In this document: in pieces, positions 9,462-18,122 of the stretch
How the letters are laid out: each line of letters starts with the position of its first letter
How positions within the stretch are numbered: position 1 is the stretch's first letter
Assembly (NCBI RefSeq): GCF_020873875.1
Contig: NZ_JAHWGU010000005.1
Coordinates: forward strand, 62,001-126,000
Length of the DNA: 64,000 nt
Reading direction: 5' to 3'
Origin: Actinoplanes sp. DH11
GTDB taxonomy: Bacteria > Actinomycetota > Actinomycetes > Mycobacteriales > Micromonosporaceae
Notes under the pieces: model-generated
Databases searched by the model: none
What the model saw: the letters and a program-made list of their open reading frames with translations, nothing else
Told to the model about the DNA's origin: nothing
Made by a program: the position numbers and the translations under genes

Positions 9462-10001
9462 ATGTTCTCTATCGATCTCGGCGACGGCGCCGAACTGCGT
9501 CCGCTCGAACCGTGGCAGGCCGCGGAGTTCCTGGCGCACATGGACCGCGCCCGCGAGACCGTGGACCCGTGGATCCCGTGGGCCAGCATCAGCACCGACC
9601 TGGCGAGCGCGACCGCGACGTTGCAGCGGTACGCCGACCGGCAGGCCGCGGACACCGGGCGGCTCTGGGGCATCTGGGCGGACCGTACGCTCGTCGGGGG
9701 TGTCATGTTCGTGGCCTTCGATGCGGCCTCCGGCAACTGTGAGGCCGGCTGCTGGCTGGAACCCGCCGGCACCGGCCGCGGCCTGATCACCAAGGCGGTC
9801 CGGGTGATCGTCGACTGGGCGTTCCGCACGCGCGGCATGCACCGGGTGGAGTGGCACTGCGACCCGCGGAACGTGGCAAGTTCGAACGTCGCGCGCCGTC
9901 TCGGGATGACACTGGAGGGGACGCTGCGTTCCGCGTACCCCTGGCAGGGCACGCGCCGGGACACCGAGATCTGGGCCGTGCTCTCCACCGACTGGAAGTG
10001 A
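9462..10001 (+). CDS. RimJ/RimL-type GNAT N-acetyltransferase
   Basis: A 179-residue single-domain GNAT. The acetyl-CoA loop is at GTGRGLITKAVRVIVDWAF (about residues 107-125). The RimJ/RimL hallmark HRVEWHCDPRNVASSNVARR follows (about 128-147). These enzymes acetylate protein N-termini, small amines or antibiotics using acetyl-CoA; the acceptor cannot be told. The gene ends in a GTGA overlap with the CbiZ-like gene, so the two are translated together, an unusual pairing with no obvious metabolic link. Confidence 0.85.
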   Translation: MFSIDLGDGAELRPLEPWQAAEFLAHMDRARETVDPWIPWASISTDLASATATLQRYADRQAADTGRLWGIWADRTLVGGVMFVAFDAASGNCEAGCWLEPAGTGRGLITKAVRVIVDWAFRTRGMHRVEWHCDPRNVASSNVARRLGMTLEGTLRSAYPWQGTRRDTEIWAVLSTDWK

Positions 10002-10690
10002 TCGTGTTCGCCGAGCCCTCGCTCACCCACCGCCGTGAGGACGGCCGGGACGTCCCGCTGCTGCTCTGGCGTTTCCCCACCCCGCTGCTCACCGCCTCCT
10101 CGGCAGTGCTGGGCGGCGGGCTCGGCCGGCGCGAATGGCTGGTGAACGCGAGCGTACCGATGTCGTACTCCCGCACCGACCCGGAGGCCCACCTGGCCGA
10201 ACTGGCCGCTCAGCTGGGTCTGACCGGCCCCGGCGTGGGTCTGATGACGGGCGTGGACGTCGCCGACGTGGTGGCGTCCCGCGACGACGGCATCCAGGTC
10301 TACGCGACAGTCGGCCTGGGCGCACCCATCCCCGCCGCCGACCCCGACGCGGTCGGGTTCGAGCACCACGCCTCCGTGCCCGACATCGGCACCGTCAACA
10401 TCGTCGTCTGGGTACCGCAACGCCTGGGCGACGCCGCCCTGATCAACGCGGTGGCAACCGCCACCGAGGCGAAAACGCAGGCGATCGGCGAGCTGGGCCT
10501 GGCAGCGACGGGTACGGCCACCGACGCGGTAGTGGTCCTGTGCCCGTCGACCGGCCCGATCGCAGCCTACGGCGGCCCCCGTTCCCGCTGGGGCGCACCG
10601 ATGGCCCGAGCCGTGCACCGAGCGGTCCACGACGGCGGAGCGGTGAACCTGGCAACCGGCCGCTCCTGGTCCGACCAGAACCGTCACTGA
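9998..10690 (+). CDS. cbiZ: Adenosylcobinamide amidohydrolase-like protein (CbiZ family)
   Basis: A 230-residue protein with CbiZ-family features: an early LGGGLGRREWLVNASVP segment, GVGLMTGVDVADV in the middle, GTVNIVVWVPQRL, a KTQAIGELGL helix, and CPSTGPIAAYGGPRSRWG near the end. CbiZ cleaves the aminopropanol side chain of adenosylcobinamide in corrinoid salvage. The start is taken as GTG 9998 because it gives a GTGA overlap with the acetyltransferase stop and normal CbiZ length; an open frame extends further upstream but inside the acetyltransferase. No other cobalamin gene or B12 riboswitch is nearby, so a salvage role rests on family membership alone. Confidence 0.75.
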   Translation: MIVFAEPSLTHRREDGRDVPLLLWRFPTPLLTASSAVLGGGLGRREWLVNASVPMSYSRTDPEAHLAELAAQLGLTGPGVGLMTGVDVADVVASRDDGIQVYATVGLGAPIPAADPDAVGFEHHASVPDIGTVNIVVWVPQRLGDAALINAVATATEAKTQAIGELGLAATGTATDAVVVLCPSTGPIAAYGGPRSRWGAPMARAVHRAVHDGGAVNLATGRSWSDQNRH

Positions 10691-10841
10691 GCCGCCTCCG
10701 ATCGGTGGCGGGCCGGTCTTGGGCTTGTGCCGGGCTGGTCTTCGGCTTGTGCCGGGTTGGTGTGTTGCTTGCGCCGGGTTGGTCTTGAGCAGCGTGGGTT
10801 GACTGTCTGCGCCGAGTCGGCCTTGACCGGTGAGGCGCCGG

Positions 10842-11462
10842 TCAGGGCCGCAGTATGCCGGTGTCGGTGAGCACGCGCTGGGCGGAACCCTCCCGGAGGT
10901 GACCGACGAAGATCGTCGCGTTAGCCGAGTCGTTGAGCGCGGCCACGGTGAACCGCCCTCCGCCGAAGGACTCCGGCTGCCCGTTGACGGTGATCCCGTC
11001 GACGCCGTCCGGCGCATCGGTGGCGACCACGTCGGCCGCCTCGCCGCCGGCCAGTCGAGGGGCGAGTTCAGCGCCGGGAGCGTACGACAGGAGCACCTGA
11101 ACCGACGGATTCCACGCCTGAAAGTCCTCCTTGATCAGGTCGAAGGCCTCCCGCAGCGAAGCGGCAGCCAGCACCCGCACCTCACCGACCGCCTCCGGCG
11201 CCAGACTGGTGGCCGGCGCGCCGCCCGCCCCCTCGTCCGTCCCGTTGCCGGTAGGTGCCGTGCCGCCGCATCCGGTGAGCGCCAGTGTCAGAGCAAGAAG
11301 CATGACAACCAGCAGTGCCCTGACCGGCGGTGTCTTGGCGAGCGGTGTCTTGGTTGACGGTGTCGCGGCGAGCGGTGTCTTGGCTGGCGGTGTCGCGGTC
11401 AGCAGCGTTGTGGCCGGCGGGGTTGCCTGGGGGGATCGTGTGTGGCGTCCGATGGTGCTCAC
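10842..11462 (-). CDS. Short ModA-like substrate-binding lipoprotein
   Basis: A lipoprotein signal (LVVMLLALTLALTGC, lipobox LTGC) precedes VRVLAAASLREAFDLIKEDF, the classic start of ModA/Wtp-type molybdate-binding proteins, and GGEAADVVATDAP. The protein then jumps to FTVAALNDSANATIFVGHLR and TDTGILRP, which match the ModA C-terminus. About 100 middle residues of a normal ModA are missing, so the fold is either one reduced lobe or a decayed gene. No modB or modC is adjacent. The start is uncertain: GTG 11462 gives a long repetitive Thr-Pro-Ala-Lys leader with poor spacing to GGAGG, while ATG 11303 gives a very short signal without a clear ribosome site. That leader DNA is itself a tandem repeat. 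Confidence 0.55.
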   Translation of the reverse strand: MSTIGRHTRSPQATPPATTLLTATPPAKTPLAATPSTKTPLAKTPPVRALLVVMLLALTLALTGCGGTAPTGNGTDEGAGGAPATSLAPEAVGEVRVLAAASLREAFDLIKEDFQAWNPSVQVLLSYAPGAELAPRLAGGEAADVVATDAPDGVDGITVNGQPESFGGGRFTVAALNDSANATIFVGHLREGSAQRVLTDTGILRP

Positions 11463-11594
11463 CTCCGTTGCCGCCGCCGCCTGACGACTGTCGCACCTAC
11501 GGCCTGGGGGCGTGGCCCCAGAGTGACAAACTGGCACAAAGTAACCGCCTTCCGGGGCGTTGCGCACGTCACCCGTACCCCGCATGCTGGGGTC

Positions 11595-12575
11595 GTGCCG
11601 GAACGCATCGCCGAAGTCACCGCCCTGCTTGCCGAAGTCCTGGCACCGCGCGCCCCGCTCACGGTGATCGTCGACGGCGGTGACCCGGGCGCCGCGGCCG
11701 CTTTCGCCTCGCGCCTGGCCGCAGCCTTCCCGTCGGCCTCCCGAGCTTGGAGCATCGACGCGGTCCTCGGGCTGACCGGTCCGGGCGGCGGTTTCTCCGA
11801 CTCCGCGCTCAACGTGCTCGAGCCTGCCACCGATCGGATCTTGATCTTCCTGCGCGGCGGCTCGCGGCATCGGTTCGCCGAGGGTGACGGCGAACGCCGC
11901 GCCCAAGTGGTGATCGACCACCGCGACCCGGAGTGGCCCGTGATCCGGCAGATCCACCCCGACCTGGCCGACCCCGACCGGTGGTACCTCCCGGAGAGCC
12001 GCGCCTTCTTCGCAGCCCGTGCCGCCGACTGGGATGCCAAGTTCGGCGACGACATCCCGCGTTACGCCGAGGCCGTCCGGCTCGCCGGCGTACGCCCCGG
12101 TGACATGGTGCTCGACGTCGGCTGCGGCACCGGGCGCGCCCTGCCGGCTCTGGCCGCCGCCGCCGGACCCACCGGCCGGGTGCTGGGCCTTGACTTCACG
12201 CCCGACATGCTCGAAGCAGCCCGCAAGGCCGGCCGGGACGACCACGCCACCCTCATCCTCGGTGACGCCCGCCGGCTTCCGGTCGCCGACGCAGCCGCTG
12301 ACGTCGTGTTCGCGGCAGGGCTGGTCCACCACCTCCCCGACCCGGCAGCCGGACTCGCCGAGTTGGCCCGCGTGACCCGTCCCGGCGGCACCCTGGCGAT
12401 CTTCCAGCCGACCGGCCGTGCCGAGCTGGCAGCCCGCCACGGCCGGACGCTGCGCCCCGGCGAAGCACTGAGCGAGGAACGACTGGACCCGTTGCTGGCC
12501 GAGTCGGGCTGGTTGTCGCGCAGCTACGAGGACGCCCCCGACCGCTTCCTGGTGCTGGCGACACGTCACTCCTGA
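11595..12575 (+). CDS. SAM methyltransferase with degenerate kinase-like N-terminus
   Basis: A 326-residue protein. The C-terminal half (about residues 150-326) is a class I SAM methyltransferase of the Methyltransf_11/25 type: VLDVGCGTGRALP (motif I), LGLDFTPDML, LGDARRLPVADAAADVVFA and ARVTRPGGTL. The N-terminal 140 residues resemble actinobacterial uridine-kinase-like domains in layout (LTVIVDGGDPG near residue 22, later DHRDPEWPVI). The P-loop Gly-Lys-Ser/Thr is replaced by a run of Ala (GGDPGAAAAF), so ATP binding is unlikely. GTG 11595 is the first start that keeps the whole domain; a frame open further upstream reads low-complexity sequence. Substrate is unknown. Confidence 0.72.
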   Translation: MPERIAEVTALLAEVLAPRAPLTVIVDGGDPGAAAAFASRLAAAFPSASRAWSIDAVLGLTGPGGGFSDSALNVLEPATDRILIFLRGGSRHRFAEGDGERRAQVVIDHRDPEWPVIRQIHPDLADPDRWYLPESRAFFAARAADWDAKFGDDIPRYAEAVRLAGVRPGDMVLDVGCGTGRALPALAAAAGPTGRVLGLDFTPDMLEAARKAGRDDHATLILGDARRLPVADAAADVVFAAGLVHHLPDPAAGLAELARVTRPGGTLAIFQPTGRAELAARHGRTLRPGEALSEERLDPLLAESGWLSRSYEDAPDRFLVLATRHS

Positions 12576-12784
12576 GCCGCGACGCGTCGGCGGGAGCTCC
12601 TTTCCGGCTGACTTCCCTTGTGCCGGAGCCTCCTTCTGTCTTTGTCGGTCCTGGTGGCACCGGCCTCGGTCAATGTCCGTCTTGTTCGTCCCCGGTCTTC
12701 GTCGGAGTCGTTTCACTGGTTTCGGTTTCGCTGGTACCGGTCTGTCGGTCGCGATCTGCTGCCGTGGTGTGATCGAGCTGCTCG

Positions 12785-12944
12785 GTGCCCAAGTTGCTCC
12801 GTGCCCAAGTTGCTCCGTGCCCAAGTTGCTCCGTGCCCAAGTTGCTCCGTGCCCAAGTTGCTCCGTGCCCAAGTTGCTCCGTGCCCAAGTTGCTCCGTGC
12901 CCAAGTTGCTCCGTGCCCAAGCTGCCCCGGGCCCAAGCTGCTCC
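12785..12944. repeat. 16-bp tandem repeat, 10 units
   Basis: Eight identical units of GTGCCCAAGTTGCTCC followed by two degenerate ones lie in the 507-bp gap between the methyltransferase and the DUF222-HNH gene. There are no spacers, so this is not CRISPR. The rest of the gap (12576-12784, 12945-13082) shows no gene; the flank 12600-12780 is T-rich on this strand with degenerate GGTTTCG-type repeats. Confidence 0.95.
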
Positions 12945-13082
12945 GTGGCTTGCGATGCCACTGTGCCCCGCTCCCCACGCGTTTGGCTGCCCGATTTGAG
13001 CGTGTGCCTGCTTGGCGAACACTTCGTTGAGCGGCGTCCGGAGGGGTCCAAAACTGTCGTACGTGTGTTCGAAGATGGGCGC

Positions 13083-14681
13083 ATGAACGAATCGGCGACA
13101 CAGTTGTCCCATGCGGCCGCGGCATGTGCCGTCGCGCCGATGTGGGCTCTGGCGGACGGCGAGTTGCTCGAGTTCCTGGACGCCGTGCACGCGGCGGAGC
13201 AGCTGGTGCGTATCGCGACGGCGCATGCGATCCGCGAGATCGAGGGGCGTGCGATACCTGCCAGACAGCAAGCTCCCACCGCCGCCGCTTGGCTGCGCGG
13301 TCGCCTGCGAATCAGTTCGGGCGCGGCCGTCGGCCTGTTGCGGCAGGCGCGGCTGCTCGACACGGATGCATCGCTTGACGCGGCTGTGGCCGAAGGCCGG
13401 GTGAACAGCGAGCAGCTGGATGTGATCGCCCGCGTCCTCAAGACCTTGCCGAAGACCGTGGACGAGCCGACCCGCACCGCCGCCACCGAGACGCTGATCC
13501 GCTGGTCGACCGAGTTGGACCCGGCGCAGCTGATCCGAGCCGGTTCACGGATCATGCAGCACGTCGCCCCGGAGGTGGCGGACGCTACCGAGGAGGCAGC
13601 GCTACGCCGGGCCGAGCGGGAGGCCCACGAACAAAGATTTCTGACGCTGAGCCCGATCGGCGACGGCCGCATCCGGGTCAAGGGCATCCTCGACGCTCAG
13701 GCGGCCGCCATCGTCACCGCGGCCCTGGACCCGCTCTGCCACCCTGGCGCAGATCTCGTTCACCCTGGTCGACAAGCCGTTCACCCTGGTCGGCAGGGCA
13801 GTGCAGTGCGGCTTGACGCGTCCGGCCGTACCGCTGTGGCGCCCGATGCCCTCGGCGCAGCCGCTGTCGACCTCAAACCGCCCCGCCAGCCTGTCCCGGG
13901 CCTCGGCGTGCTCGTTCCGGCCGTCGCGGGGTGGGATCCATCAGCCGGCGCGGCTGCGTCTACTTAGCTCAGCCGGGTGCTGGTCGGCGAGTCGCGAGCC
14001 GGTTCGCGGGCCGGGCCCTTGCCCGCCGATCGGCACGAGGTCCGGTGCGATGCGGGAGAGCGCGACGCGGGCGACGCTGCTGCGGAGATTGTGGCGACTG
14101 GACAGAGTCGTACGCCGGGTCAGCGCCGCGCGGACGCCTTGATCGATGTGTGCCGGCTGGTGCTGGCCTGCGGTGATCTGCCGGCCAACGGTGGCGATCG
14201 GCCGCAGGTGATGGTCACCGCCGATTTTGACGTGCTCAAGCAGCAACTGGGTGCCGGCCGGCTCGACACCGGCGAGTCCGTGTCGCCGGCGATGGTACGC
14301 CTGCTGGCATGTGACGCCCGGATCCTGCCGCTGGTCCTAGGGGGCGCCGGCCAGGTGCTCGACGCCGGCCGGAGTCGCCGGCTGGTGACCGGCCCGCTAC
14401 GGCGAGCGCTGGTCGTCCGCGACGGAGGCTGCACGTTCCCCGGCTGCGACCGGCCACCCCGCTGGTGCGACGCCCACCACATCACCCCTTGGTCGGAGGG
14501 CGGTGCTACGGCCCTGGACAACCTTGCCCTGCTGTGCGGATTCCACCACCGCGCGATACACGACGACAACGGCTGGCGGATTCGCCTCGGCGTCGATCAG
14601 CATCCGGAGTTCCTGCCGCCGAGCTGGATCGATCCCGAGCGTGCACCCAAAACAAACCGATATCACCGGCGATGGCGCTGA
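13083..14681 (+). pseudogene. DUF222/HNH endonuclease gene interrupted by an in-frame TAG
   Basis: The frame from ATG 13083 gives a DUF222 (13E12-type) N-terminus (helices through LIRAGSRIMQHV and DGRIRVKGILDAQAAAIV). It stops at a TAG at 13965-13967. The same frame then continues with QRRADALIDVCRLVL and a C-terminal HNH nuclease: CTFPGCDRPPRWCDAHHITP, GGATALDNLALLCGFHHRAIH. Both halves are well conserved and in one frame, so one stop codon splits an otherwise full gene. The stop lies in a low-complexity linker (about 13740-14100) that contains VHPGRQAVHPGRQ repeats. Such genes are multi-copy in actinobacteria and resemble homing or mobile elements. It could be a pseudogene, two interacting polypeptides restarting near GTG 13980, or a stop that is sometimes read through. 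Confidence 0.75.
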
Positions 14682-15021
14682 CGGGATGGAGGAGGGGCCT
14701 GCCGGGAGGCAAGGCGCGTCGGGTGACGTTCGAGCCGGGCGGCGGGTCAGAGCCGGGGTTGGAGGGTGAGGGCTGAGCTGGGGTCGGACTGAGGGTTGCA
14801 CTGGCGGTGAGGCTGAAGGCTGTGGTGGGCCGGACCAGGGCTGAGGGTCGCGCGGGGCTGAGGGTCGCGCGGGGCTGAGGGTCGCACTGGGCTGAGCGTC
14901 GCACTGGGCTGAGGTCCGGCTGCGGGTTGGGTTTGGCTACGGGTGGGATTGGGCTGCGGGCTCTGGGCTGCGTTGGGGCTGTACTGGTCGCTGGAGGTGG
15001 GGGTGGAGCTGATCGGGTTCA
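14682..15021. repeat. G-rich gene-free gap with 17-bp repeats
   Basis: No gene is seen in these 340 bases. About 14838-14922 holds a degenerate 17-bp tandem repeat of GGGCTGAGGGTCGCGCG. It is flanked by looser GGGCTG-rich sequence up to the start of the phosphotransferase gene. One strand is strongly G over C. Confidence 0.75.
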
Positions 15022-15987
15022 ATGCCTGTCATGCGTAGTCCCACTCAGCGGTCTCTTGTGCTCGCCGATGTTGCGGCGGTGGTGCGCGACGGGCTTGGCG
15101 ATGCGGTTGTGAGTGGTGCGGAGCTTGCCGGTGGTGGCTTCGCCACTGTTTGGGAGGCTGCTCTGCGTGACGGGCGGCGGGTGGTGGTGAAGGTGGGGCC
15201 GCCGCCGGAGGCTCGCCTTCTTGGGTACGAGCGGGGGCTGGTTGCGGCCGAGGCTGAGTACTTTCGGCTGGTTGGGGAGCGGGCTTTGGGCGTACCCGTG
15301 CCTGAGGTTCTTGCTGTTGCACCGGCCGGTGCCGAGCCGCAGTGGGTGATCACTACGTGGTTGCCTGGGCGGCCGCTTACTGACGGTGATTCTGCTGAGG
15401 CTCGGCGGCAGCTCGGTGCGGCGGTGCGGCGGGTGCATGGGATCAGCGGGACGCGGTACGGCTACACCGGTGGGCGGGCCGGGGGTGCTGATTGGGCGGC
15501 CGCGTTCGGTGCCATGGTCGACGAGTTGCGGGGCGACGCGGAGCACTGGAGTGTGCCGCTGCCGCCGCTGGACGGGGTGGTCGAGCGGTACCGGGACGTG
15601 TTGGCTGCGGTCACCCGGCCGGCGCTGCTGCACTTCGACCTCTGGGACGGCAACGTGCTCGTCGCTCCGGACGGTTCGTTGAGTGGGGTGGTTGACGGCG
15701 AGCGCTATCTGTACGGCGATCCGCTGCTGGACCTGGTCTCGCCGGCCCTGTTCCGACGGATCGAGGACGAGCCGGCGCATCCGTTCCTGGCCGGGTACGC
15801 GTCCGCCGGGGGCGCGGTGACCTGGGATGTGAGCGCGCGGACCCGAATTGCCCTCTACCGGGTGCACCTGTACGTGCTGATGCTCGCCGAAGGGCCGAGC
15901 CGGGGCATTCCGGTGGGCGGGGAACGGCACGACTATGTGACGAACCTGCTGGTCGCCGAGCTGAAGCATCTGGACTCGCTGCGCTGA
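15022..15987 (+). CDS. Aminoglycoside-phosphotransferase (APH) family kinase
   Basis: A 321-residue small-molecule kinase of the APH/choline-kinase fold. An N-lobe with GGGFATVWEAAL and VVVKVGPPPEA (Lys at about residue 56) leads to the catalytic loop ALLHFDLWDGNVLV (HxDxxxxN, about residues 204-217) and the metal-binding GVVDGERYLYGDPLLDL. The family phosphorylates aminoglycosides, macrolides, homoserine, fructosamine and other hydroxyl compounds, so resistance should not be assumed. Two ATGs (15022, 15031) are possible. It stands alone between two repeat arrays. Confidence 0.82.
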   Translation: MPVMRSPTQRSLVLADVAAVVRDGLGDAVVSGAELAGGGFATVWEAALRDGRRVVVKVGPPPEARLLGYERGLVAAEAEYFRLVGERALGVPVPEVLAVAPAGAEPQWVITTWLPGRPLTDGDSAEARRQLGAAVRRVHGISGTRYGYTGGRAGGADWAAAFGAMVDELRGDAEHWSVPLPPLDGVVERYRDVLAAVTRPALLHFDLWDGNVLVAPDGSLSGVVDGERYLYGDPLLDLVSPALFRRIEDEPAHPFLAGYASAGGAVTWDVSARTRIALYRVHLYVLMLAEGPSRGIPVGGERHDYVTNLLVAELKHLDSLR

Positions 15988-16054
15988 CCGGATTCCTGCC
16001 GGCGAGCTGGCATCGAAAGCCGAAACCGGCACGGAACCTCACCGGCGCCATCAC

Positions 16055-16278
16055 GAAAGCCCGCCGGTACGAAAGCCCGCCGGTACGAAAGCCCGCCGGT
16101 ACGGGAGCCCGCCGGTACGGGAGCCCGCCGGTACGAAAGCCCGCCGGTACGGGAGCCCGCCGGTACGGGAGCCCGCCGGTACGGGAGCCCGCCGGTACGG
16201 GCGTGCGCCGGCACGGGAGCCCGCCGGCACGGGCGTGCGCCGGCACGGGAGCCCGCCGGCACGGGCGTGCGCCGGTAT
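16055..16278. repeat. 16-bp tandem repeat, 14 units in three variants
   Basis: Fourteen contiguous 16-bp units. The first nine alternate GAAAGCCCGCCGGTAC and GGGAGCCCGCCGGTAC. The last five alternate GGGCGTGCGCCGGCAC and GGGAGCCCGCCGGCAC, which looks like higher-order amplification of a pair. The surrounding 653-bp gap (15988-16640) has no gene. Confidence 0.95.
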
Positions 16279-16347
16279 GGGAACGGGAGTCTGCCAGCAC
16301 AGGATCGAAGCGCCAACGAGAACCGAAGACGTAATCAGAACCGCAGC

Positions 16348-16406
16348 CGAGACCGAGACCGAGACCAAGACCGAGACCAAGACCGAGACGGGACCGAGAC
16401 CGAGAT
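16348..16406. repeat. 6-bp CGAGAC microsatellite
   Basis: About ten copies of the hexamer CGAGAC or CAAGAC in tandem, in the same gap as the 16-bp array and about 235 bp upstream of the NAD kinase start. It is purine-rich on this strand. Confidence 0.85.
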
Positions 16407-16640
16407 GGGCCGAGATCGGGGCCGGGACCGAACCCGGCGCCGGATCGGAAGCCCGGCCGAACTGGAGACCAGAACCGGAAGTCGGGGTTGAAATCCGGAT
16501 CGGCAGTCCAAATCGGCTCGGCACCACGGCTGCGGGTGGCCGCGTCGCCGGTGGGCGTGTGCGCCGCCACGGCTGGGACTGTCGCCGAACGCGGGACGGC
16601 GTGCGAGGCTGCATAGGGCCGGAAAGAGAGCGGAGCAGTC

Positions 16641-18053
16641 GTGGGGATGATCAAAGTCGTGGGTCTGGTGCTGCATCCGCGCCGGGACTGCGGGTCGGCG
16701 GTCGACACGATCGTCAACTGGGCGGCGGAGCGGGGTGTCACCGTGCTCGGGCTGCCCGACGAGATCACCAGGATCGCGTGCAGTGCGGTGCCGGTGCCGG
16801 CCGAGGAGATGGTCGAACGGGCCGGCCTGCTGGTCAGCCTGGGCGGTGACGGCACGATGCTGCGTACGATGCGCCTGGTCGAAGGCCGCAAGACCCCCGT
16901 GCTCGGCGTCAACGTGGGGCGGCTCGGGTTCCTCGCGGAAGTTGATCTTCCTGACCTCGGTGAGGCGCTTTCCGCGATTGACGAGCACCGCTACACCGTG
17001 GAGTCGCGCACCGCGGTCCGGACCACGCTGCCTGCGAGCGGGCAGAACGCTGGCACGCAGAACGCCGGCACGCAAAACGCCGCCACACAAAACGCCGGCA
17101 CGCAGGGCGCGGGCGAGCACAACGCGGGCAAGTACAGCACGGGCGAGCACAGCACGGGCGAGCACAGCACGGGCGAGCACAGCACGGGCGAGCACAGCAC
17201 GGGCGAGCACAGCACGGGCGAGCAGAGCGGCGGGCGTGAGGTTTCCGCGTTCAACGATGTCGCGCTTGTGCGGGTGCCGGGGCATGGGCTGGCGGCTGTC
17301 GGGATCCGGGTCGAGGGGCGGTCGTTCGTCAACTACGCCGCCGATGCCGTGATCGTGTCGACGCCTACGGGATCGACCGCGTACAGCTTCTCGGCGGGTG
17401 GGCCGATCGTCTCGCCCAACGTCGAGGCGCTCATCGTCAGTGCGGCCGCTGCGCATTCGTCGTTCAACCGTTCGCTGGTGCTGGACACCACCGAGCAGCT
17501 CGCTCTGGACGTGTTGCCCACCAGCGGCCGGCTGGCGATCGAGGTGGACGGCATCATCGAGGGGTACGCGGAACCCGGGTCCCGTCTGGAGATCCGGCCG
17601 GTGCCGGCCGCGGCGCAGGTTATCCGGTTCGGGCGGACGTCTTTCTACGAGCGGGCCCGCCGCAAGCTCCGGGTCGAGGGCAGCGCGCAGGTCGGCAGTG
17701 CGGATCCTGCCGACGCGGTGGTCGTGGACAGTTTCGAGCGTCAGCGGTACGAGGTGCTGCTCGGCGGCGAGGTCGCCGGGGTGCTGCACTACCGGCGGCA
17801 CGGCGACCGGGTGGAGCTGTTGCACACCGAGGTCGACCAGGCCTTCTCCGGGCGCGGGCTGGCCGGCCGGCTCGCCACCGCGGCGCTGGACGACGCCCGG
17901 TCGCGCTCGACGCCGGTCGTCGCCACCTGCCCGTTCGTCATCGGGTACCTGGAACGCCACCCCGAGCACACCGACATCGTCACCGGGCCTGACGCTGCAC
18001 AGGCCGGGCCTGAAGCTGCACAGGCCGGGCCTGACGCAGCACACCGGGCCTGA
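16641..18053 (+). CDS. NAD kinase fused to a COG2388-type acetyltransferase, with a repeat insertion
   Basis: A 470-residue fusion. Residues 1-353 are an NAD kinase (ATP + NAD+ to NADP+): SLGGDGTML (GGDGT at 68-72), NVGRLGFLAE, ND at 205-206, TPTGSTAYSFSAGGP (241-255) and SFYERARRKL at the end. Residues about 131-200 are a low-complexity insert (GTQNA, then STGEH five-residue repeats, 15-bp DNA units) between two strands of the kinase, absent from normal NAD kinases. Residues about 365-450 form a small GNAT of the YidJ type (RYEVLLGGEVAG, LLHTEVDQAFSGRGLAGRL, CPFVIGYLERHPEH). The extreme C-terminus again carries AAQAGP repeats. Start GTG 16641 or ATG 16647. All catalytic motifs are intact. 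The gene lies 69 bp upstream of a redox-type signalling operon. Confidence 0.9.
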   Translation: MGMIKVVGLVLHPRRDCGSAVDTIVNWAAERGVTVLGLPDEITRIACSAVPVPAEEMVERAGLLVSLGGDGTMLRTMRLVEGRKTPVLGVNVGRLGFLAEVDLPDLGEALSAIDEHRYTVESRTAVRTTLPASGQNAGTQNAGTQNAATQNAGTQGAGEHNAGKYSTGEHSTGEHSTGEHSTGEHSTGEHSTGEQSGGREVSAFNDVALVRVPGHGLAAVGIRVEGRSFVNYAADAVIVSTPTGSTAYSFSAGGPIVSPNVEALIVSAAAAHSSFNRSLVLDTTEQLALDVLPTSGRLAIEVDGIIEGYAEPGSRLEIRPVPAAAQVIRFGRTSFYERARRKLRVEGSAQVGSADPADAVVVDSFERQRYEVLLGGEVAGVLHYRRHGDRVELLHTEVDQAFSGRGLAGRLATAALDDARSRSTPVVATCPFVIGYLERHPEHTDIVTGPDAAQAGPEAAQAGPDAAHRA

Positions 18054-18122
18054 CGCAGCACAATCCGAGCCGAGACGACGCCGTAAGAACCCCCGGACTC
18101 ACCCAGATCTGAGGTACGAAAC

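Noticed and set aside
9851..9997. Longer start for the CbiZ-like protein
   Set aside because: It lies fully inside the acetyltransferase gene; the GTG at 9998 gives normal length and the common GTGA overlap.
12785..12944. CRISPR-like array
   Set aside because: Units of 16 bp are contiguous with no spacers, and no cas gene is in the window; it is a simple tandem repeat.
10842..13271. Single very long minus-strand gene
   Set aside because: The upstream part is antisense to a clear methyltransferase gene and to the 16-bp array; only the last 206 codons look like protein (lipobox and ModA motifs).
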